From NCBI GenBank assembly GCA_004348925.1, contig RCMX01000001.1, positions 569,640-633,639 of the forward strand: 64,000 nucleotides of DNA, written 5' to 3'. A program made the translations under genes and the position numbers. Source of the DNA: Actinomycetota bacterium (GTDB taxonomy: Bacteria > Actinomycetota > Coriobacteriia > Anaerosomatales > Anaerosomataceae). The notes beneath the pieces were generated by a model, which was given only the letters and a program-made list of their open reading frames with translations, was not told the DNA's origin and searched no databases. Positions within the stretch are counted from its first letter, which is position 1. The number at the start of each line of letters is the position of its first letter. Of the stretch, positions 61,025-64,000 are shown one piece after another.

Positions 61025-61804
61025 GTGCCCTCAGACCGCTCTCACCTCGAAAAGTTCTTCTCCTCAAAACGCGACCGCGAGCTCATCGGCCTTCTTCGGT
61101 CCGATGATGTGCCGCGTCACGTCGCCATCATCATGGACGGCAACGGTCGCTGGGCCGCCAAGCGGGGACTTCCGCGCGTCGCCGGGCATCGTGCCGGCGT
61201 AAAGGCGGTCCGGGAAACGCTCGCCGCCGCCATCGAGCTGGGAATCGAATACCTCACCGTCTACTCCTTCTCAAGCGAGAACTGGAGCCGTCCTGCCGAT
61301 GAAGTGAACACGCTCATGGGCCTGTTCGTCGAAGTGCTCGAACGCGAGCTGGAATCGCTCCAGCGTCTCGGCATCCGTGTTCGGGTCATCGGCCGGGACG
61401 ACGCTGTGCCCTCGGAAACGATGAACGCCTTCCGGCGCACGGAGGCGAAGACCGCCGAGAACACAGCGCTCACCTTCGTCGTCGCGTTGAACTACGGCGG
61501 CAGAGCCGAGCTGGCCGACGCGCTTCGCGAAGTCGTTGGCGACGTCGTCCAGGGCAGCCTGGACCCGGTGACCATCGACGAGTCCGTCATCTCGGAGCAC
61601 CTCTACACGCGTGGCATGCCGGACCCTGACCTGGTCATCCGCACCAGCGGGGAGATGCGCATCTCGAACTTCTTGCTGTGGCAGATCGCGTACAGCGAAC
61701 TCTGGGTGACCGCCGTGCTCTGGCCGGACTTCTCGCGTCACGACCTCCTTCGCGCTGTGATCGACTACCAGCGTCGCGAACGGCGTTTCGGGGGCGCATC
61801 GTGA
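61025..61804 (+). CDS. uppS: undecaprenyl diphosphate synthase
   Basis: UppS makes the C55 lipid carrier for peptidoglycan. The 259-residue product has the catalytic HVAIIMDGNGRWAAKRG motif (aspartate near residue 38), GHRAGVKAVRE, YSFSSENWSRP, and DLVIRTSGEMRISNFLLWQ with the last metal-binding block. The GTG start is six bases after frr. It overlaps cdsA in GTGA. Confidence 0.97.
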   Translation: MPSDRSHLEKFFSSKRDRELIGLLRSDDVPRHVAIIMDGNGRWAAKRGLPRVAGHRAGVKAVRETLAAAIELGIEYLTVYSFSSENWSRPADEVNTLMGLFVEVLERELESLQRLGIRVRVIGRDDAVPSETMNAFRRTEAKTAENTALTFVVALNYGGRAELADALREVVGDVVQGSLDPVTIDESVISEHLYTRGMPDPDLVIRTSGEMRISNFLLWQIAYSELWVTAVLWPDFSRHDLLRAVIDYQRRERRFGGAS

Positions 61805-62631
61805 CCGAGCCTCCCATGAAGCCACGGACCCTCAAGGACTTCTGGCTGCGGCTGGCCTCCGCACTCGGCATCGGCGTCGCCTTCATCGGCAGCATCGTGT
61901 TCATCGGTCCTCTTGGCCTGGCGGCCGTCGTAGCGGTCGTCGCCGTCGCTGCCGCAGCCGAGTTCTACGCCATCCTGCGGCGCGAGCGTCGGCTTCCGAA
62001 CGAACTGTTCGGGCTTGCGGCGGTTGCGGCCATGCCGTTCGCTGCGTCGTGGTACGGCACGTACGGCCTCACGGCGGTCGTGAGCCTTCTCGTCATCGCC
62101 TCGCTACTCTGGCACATCACCTTCAAGCAGGTTCGCGCGACGGACACCGCGGTGACGGTGTTCGGCGCCGTGTACGTGGGCTTCACGCTCGCGCATCTCG
62201 TGCTCATCCGGGAGCTCGATGCCGGTACCGAGCTGGCCCTCGCGACCGTCGCCAGCGTCTGGGCGAACGACACCTTCGCGTACCTCATCGGCTCGACCAT
62301 CGGCAAGCACCGCATGGCGCCGCACATCTCACCGAAGAAGTCGTGGGAAGGCTTCCTCGCTGGCACGCTCTTCACGACAGCGGTGTGGGCCTCGGTCTAC
62401 TTCATCGCTGATACCGGGCTCTCGCTCGGCTGGCTGATCATGGTCGGTCTGGCCGCCTCGATCGCCGCGGTCGTCGGCGATCTGGCCGAGTCACGACTTA
62501 AGCGAGAGGCGCAGGTCAAGGACTCCAGTGCGTGGCTTCCCGGTCACGGCGGGTTCCTCGATCGCTTCGACAGCATGGTGCTCGTCTCGATCGTGACGTA
62601 CTACATGCTCGTGTTCGCGGGTGCGCTGTGA
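61801..62631 (+). CDS. cdsA: phosphatidate cytidylyltransferase
   Basis: CdsA makes CDP-diacylglycerol for phospholipid synthesis. The 276-residue membrane protein has about seven or eight helices and the C-terminal signature SRLKREAQVKDSSAWLPGHG, continuing GFLDRFDS. The GTG start at 61801 overlaps uppS; a longer upstream frame is not used. It is coupled to dxr. Confidence 0.96.
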   Translation: MTEPPMKPRTLKDFWLRLASALGIGVAFIGSIVFIGPLGLAAVVAVVAVAAAAEFYAILRRERRLPNELFGLAAVAAMPFAASWYGTYGLTAVVSLLVIASLLWHITFKQVRATDTAVTVFGAVYVGFTLAHLVLIRELDAGTELALATVASVWANDTFAYLIGSTIGKHRMAPHISPKKSWEGFLAGTLFTTAVWASVYFIADTGLSLGWLIMVGLAASIAAVVGDLAESRLKREAQVKDSSAWLPGHGGFLDRFDSMVLVSIVTYYMLVFAGAL

Positions 62632-63773
62632 CGCCCCCGCTGCGGATCGCCATCCTCGGATCGACCGGCTCCATCGGGCGGCAGGCGCTTGATGTGGCCG
62701 CCCGGTTCCCCGAGCGCGTCGAGGTCGTGGCCCTTGCCGCCGGCACCAACGTTCTCTCGCTTGCCGAGCAGGCCACCGCCTTCGGGGTGCGGCACGTCGC
62801 GATAGCCGAGCCGGCACTCCTCGAGAAGCTGAGCTCCCACCTGCCGGGCTCGACCGTGTCGGGCGGCGATGCGGCCGTCGTTGAGCTCGCCACGCTGCCC
62901 GAGGTCGACCTCGTCCTCAACGCGCTCGTCGGTGCGGCCGGATTGCGGGCCTCGGTGGCGACGCTCACCGCCGGCAAGCGTCTCGCGCTTGCGAACAAAG
63001 AATCGCTGGTGGTCGGGGGAGAGCTCGTGACGTCTCTCGCCACGTACCCGAACGCGCTTATCCCGGTGGACAGCGAGCATTCCGCCATCTTCCAGTGCTT
63101 GCTTGGTGAACCCGCCACAGATGTCTCGCGTATCTGGCTCACCGCGTCTGGCGGCCCGTTCCGCGGGCGCGACCGCGCGTCGCTCTCCCGGGTCACGGTC
63201 GCCGAAGCGCTCGCGCATCCGCGCTGGACGATGGGCCCCAAGATCACGATCGATTCCTCAACGCTCATGAACAAGGGACTCGAGGCCATCGAGGCGCACC
63301 ATCTGTTCGCCGTGGGCTACGACATCATCCGGATCGTGGTGCACCCGCAGTCGTGCGTGCACTCCATGGTCGAGTTCGCCGACGGTTCGGTGAAGGCGCA
63401 CCTCGGCGCCACCGATATGCGCATCCCGATCCAGTACGCGCTGAGTCATCCCGAGCGCTGGGACTCTCCCGTACCGCCGGTGGACTTCGCTGCGCTCGGG
63501 CAGCTCGACTTCGAAGAGCCCGATCGCGACGCGTTCCCCGCGCTTTCGCTCGCGCTCGAAGCGGGCCGTCTCGGCGGAACGATGCCTGCTGCGATGAATG
63601 CGGCCAACGAGATCGCGGTTGCAGCGTTCCTTCGCGGCGATACCGGATTCATGGACATCCCGCGGGTGGTAGAGACCGTGATGGCCGCACATACCAGACA
63701 GCCTCTCGAGAGCATCGAGGCCGTAGAGTCGGTGGACGCGTGGGCGCGTGCTGTTGCCACCGAGGCGCTCTAG
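62628..63773 (+). CDS. dxr: 1-deoxy-D-xylulose 5-phosphate reductoisomerase
   Basis: DXR is the second enzyme of the MEP isoprenoid pathway. The 381-residue product has the NADPH motif LGSTGSIGRQALDV, ALANKESLVVGGELV, SEHSAIFQCL, TASGGPFRG, and MGPKITIDSSTLMNKGLE. It supplies isoprenoid units for UppS upstream. The GTG start at 62628 overlaps the cdsA stop in GTGA. Confidence 0.97.
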   Translation: MTPPLRIAILGSTGSIGRQALDVAARFPERVEVVALAAGTNVLSLAEQATAFGVRHVAIAEPALLEKLSSHLPGSTVSGGDAAVVELATLPEVDLVLNALVGAAGLRASVATLTAGKRLALANKESLVVGGELVTSLATYPNALIPVDSEHSAIFQCLLGEPATDVSRIWLTASGGPFRGRDRASLSRVTVAEALAHPRWTMGPKITIDSSTLMNKGLEAIEAHHLFAVGYDIIRIVVHPQSCVHSMVEFADGSVKAHLGATDMRIPIQYALSHPERWDSPVPPVDFAALGQLDFEEPDRDAFPALSLALEAGRLGGTMPAAMNAANEIAVAAFLRGDTGFMDIPRVVETVMAAHTRQPLESIEAVESVDAWARAVATEAL

Positions 63774-63841
63774 TCAAACCGTGGCGCACGGTTTGCTCCG
63801 TGACCACGTACCGTTAGTCACTTCGGGAGAAGGCGGATTGC

Positions 63842-64000
63842 ATGGGTGCGATCTTCGGCACGCTCGACGTCGTGTTCTGGGGCATCATCACGTTCTCGAT
63901 CCTCGTCGTCCTGCACGAAGGCGGTCACTTCCTGGCTGCCCGGGCATTCGGCGTGAAGGTCCACGAGTTCATGATCGGACTTCCCGGGCCGGCGCTGCGC
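63842..64000 (+). CDS. rseP: site-2 protease RseP/RasP-type, 5' end only
   Basis: Only 53 codons are visible before the window ends. The first membrane helix (about 9-24) runs into VVLHEGGHFLAARAFGVKVHEF, where H25-E26-x-x-H29 is the zinc and catalytic motif of membrane-embedded metalloproteases. The PDZ domain and second motif lie outside the window. GGGAGAAGG lies about 12 bases before the ATG. It follows dxr, as in most bacteria. Confidence 0.93.
   Translation, partial: MGAIFGTLDVVFWGIITFSILVVLHEGGHFLAARAFGVKVHEFMIGLPGPALR

Overview
This is a 64 kb, GC-rich bacterial chromosome segment made almost entirely of housekeeping genes. Gene order, the GC-rich codon use with many GTG and TTG starts, and several family choices point to an anaerobic, deep-branching actinobacterium, probably Coriobacteriia-like. 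The clues are a whiG-type sigma gene next to rpsB, a SepIVA-like protein beside DUF177, FabK enoyl reductases, ADP-forming acyl-CoA synthetase, a ThiT/ECF thiamine importer, and a GlnRS. The lineage is inference; no rRNA is present. I found no insertion sequence, prophage, CRISPR array or rRNA, and only two tRNAs.

Layout. 1-3.6 kb: the 5' end of a DnaQ-like exonuclease gene (minus strand), an unrecognised acidic protein with a C-terminal four-cysteine cluster, and a fused chelatase-type AAA+/VWA protein. 3.6-8.0 kb, minus strand: a PsiE-like membrane protein, gltX, tRNA-Gln, tRNA-Glu, glnS and rnpB (RNase P RNA). The tRNA pair has its own near-consensus promoter and terminator. 8.0-15.8 kb, plus strand: a SAM riboswitch controlling metK, then priA, def, fmt, rsmB and glpX. 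15.8-21.6 kb: an FmdB zinc ribbon, an envelope pair (a PASTA protein with an apparently dead amidase domain, and an M23 peptidase), a TPP riboswitch with thiT and thiN, and a GAF/HD-GYP signalling protein.

21.6-44.3 kb: rpmB faces away from an asp23-fakA-degV-recG-rsmD-coaD-SepIVA-DUF177-rpmF series. This is followed by an ADP-forming acyl-CoA synthetase with a DRTGG partner and a complete-looking type II fatty acid block (plsX, fabH, fabK, fabD, fabG, acpP, a second FabK-like gene, fabF), running into rnc and smc. The fatty-acid kinase genes feed acyl-phosphate to PlsX, so exogenous and endogenous acyl groups meet in one cluster.

44.3-64 kb: protein targeting and secretion (ftsY, lepB, ffh), ribosome biogenesis (rpsP, khpA, rimM, trmD, a second lepB, rplS), DNA and RNA maintenance (rnhB, yraN, comM, dprA, trmFO, xerC), a WhiG/FliA-type sigma factor and a receiver/zinc-ribbon protein, then rpsB-tsf, pyrH-frr-uppS-cdsA-dxr and the start of rseP. 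Most neighbours in these blocks overlap by 4 nt (ATGA or GTGA), which implies translational coupling.

No clear new multigene system was seen. The least-explained items are the PASTA/pseudo-amidase protein, the acidic Cys4 protein at 322, the receiver/zinc-ribbon protein beside the sigma factor, and a perfect hairpin that hides the yraN ribosome-binding site.
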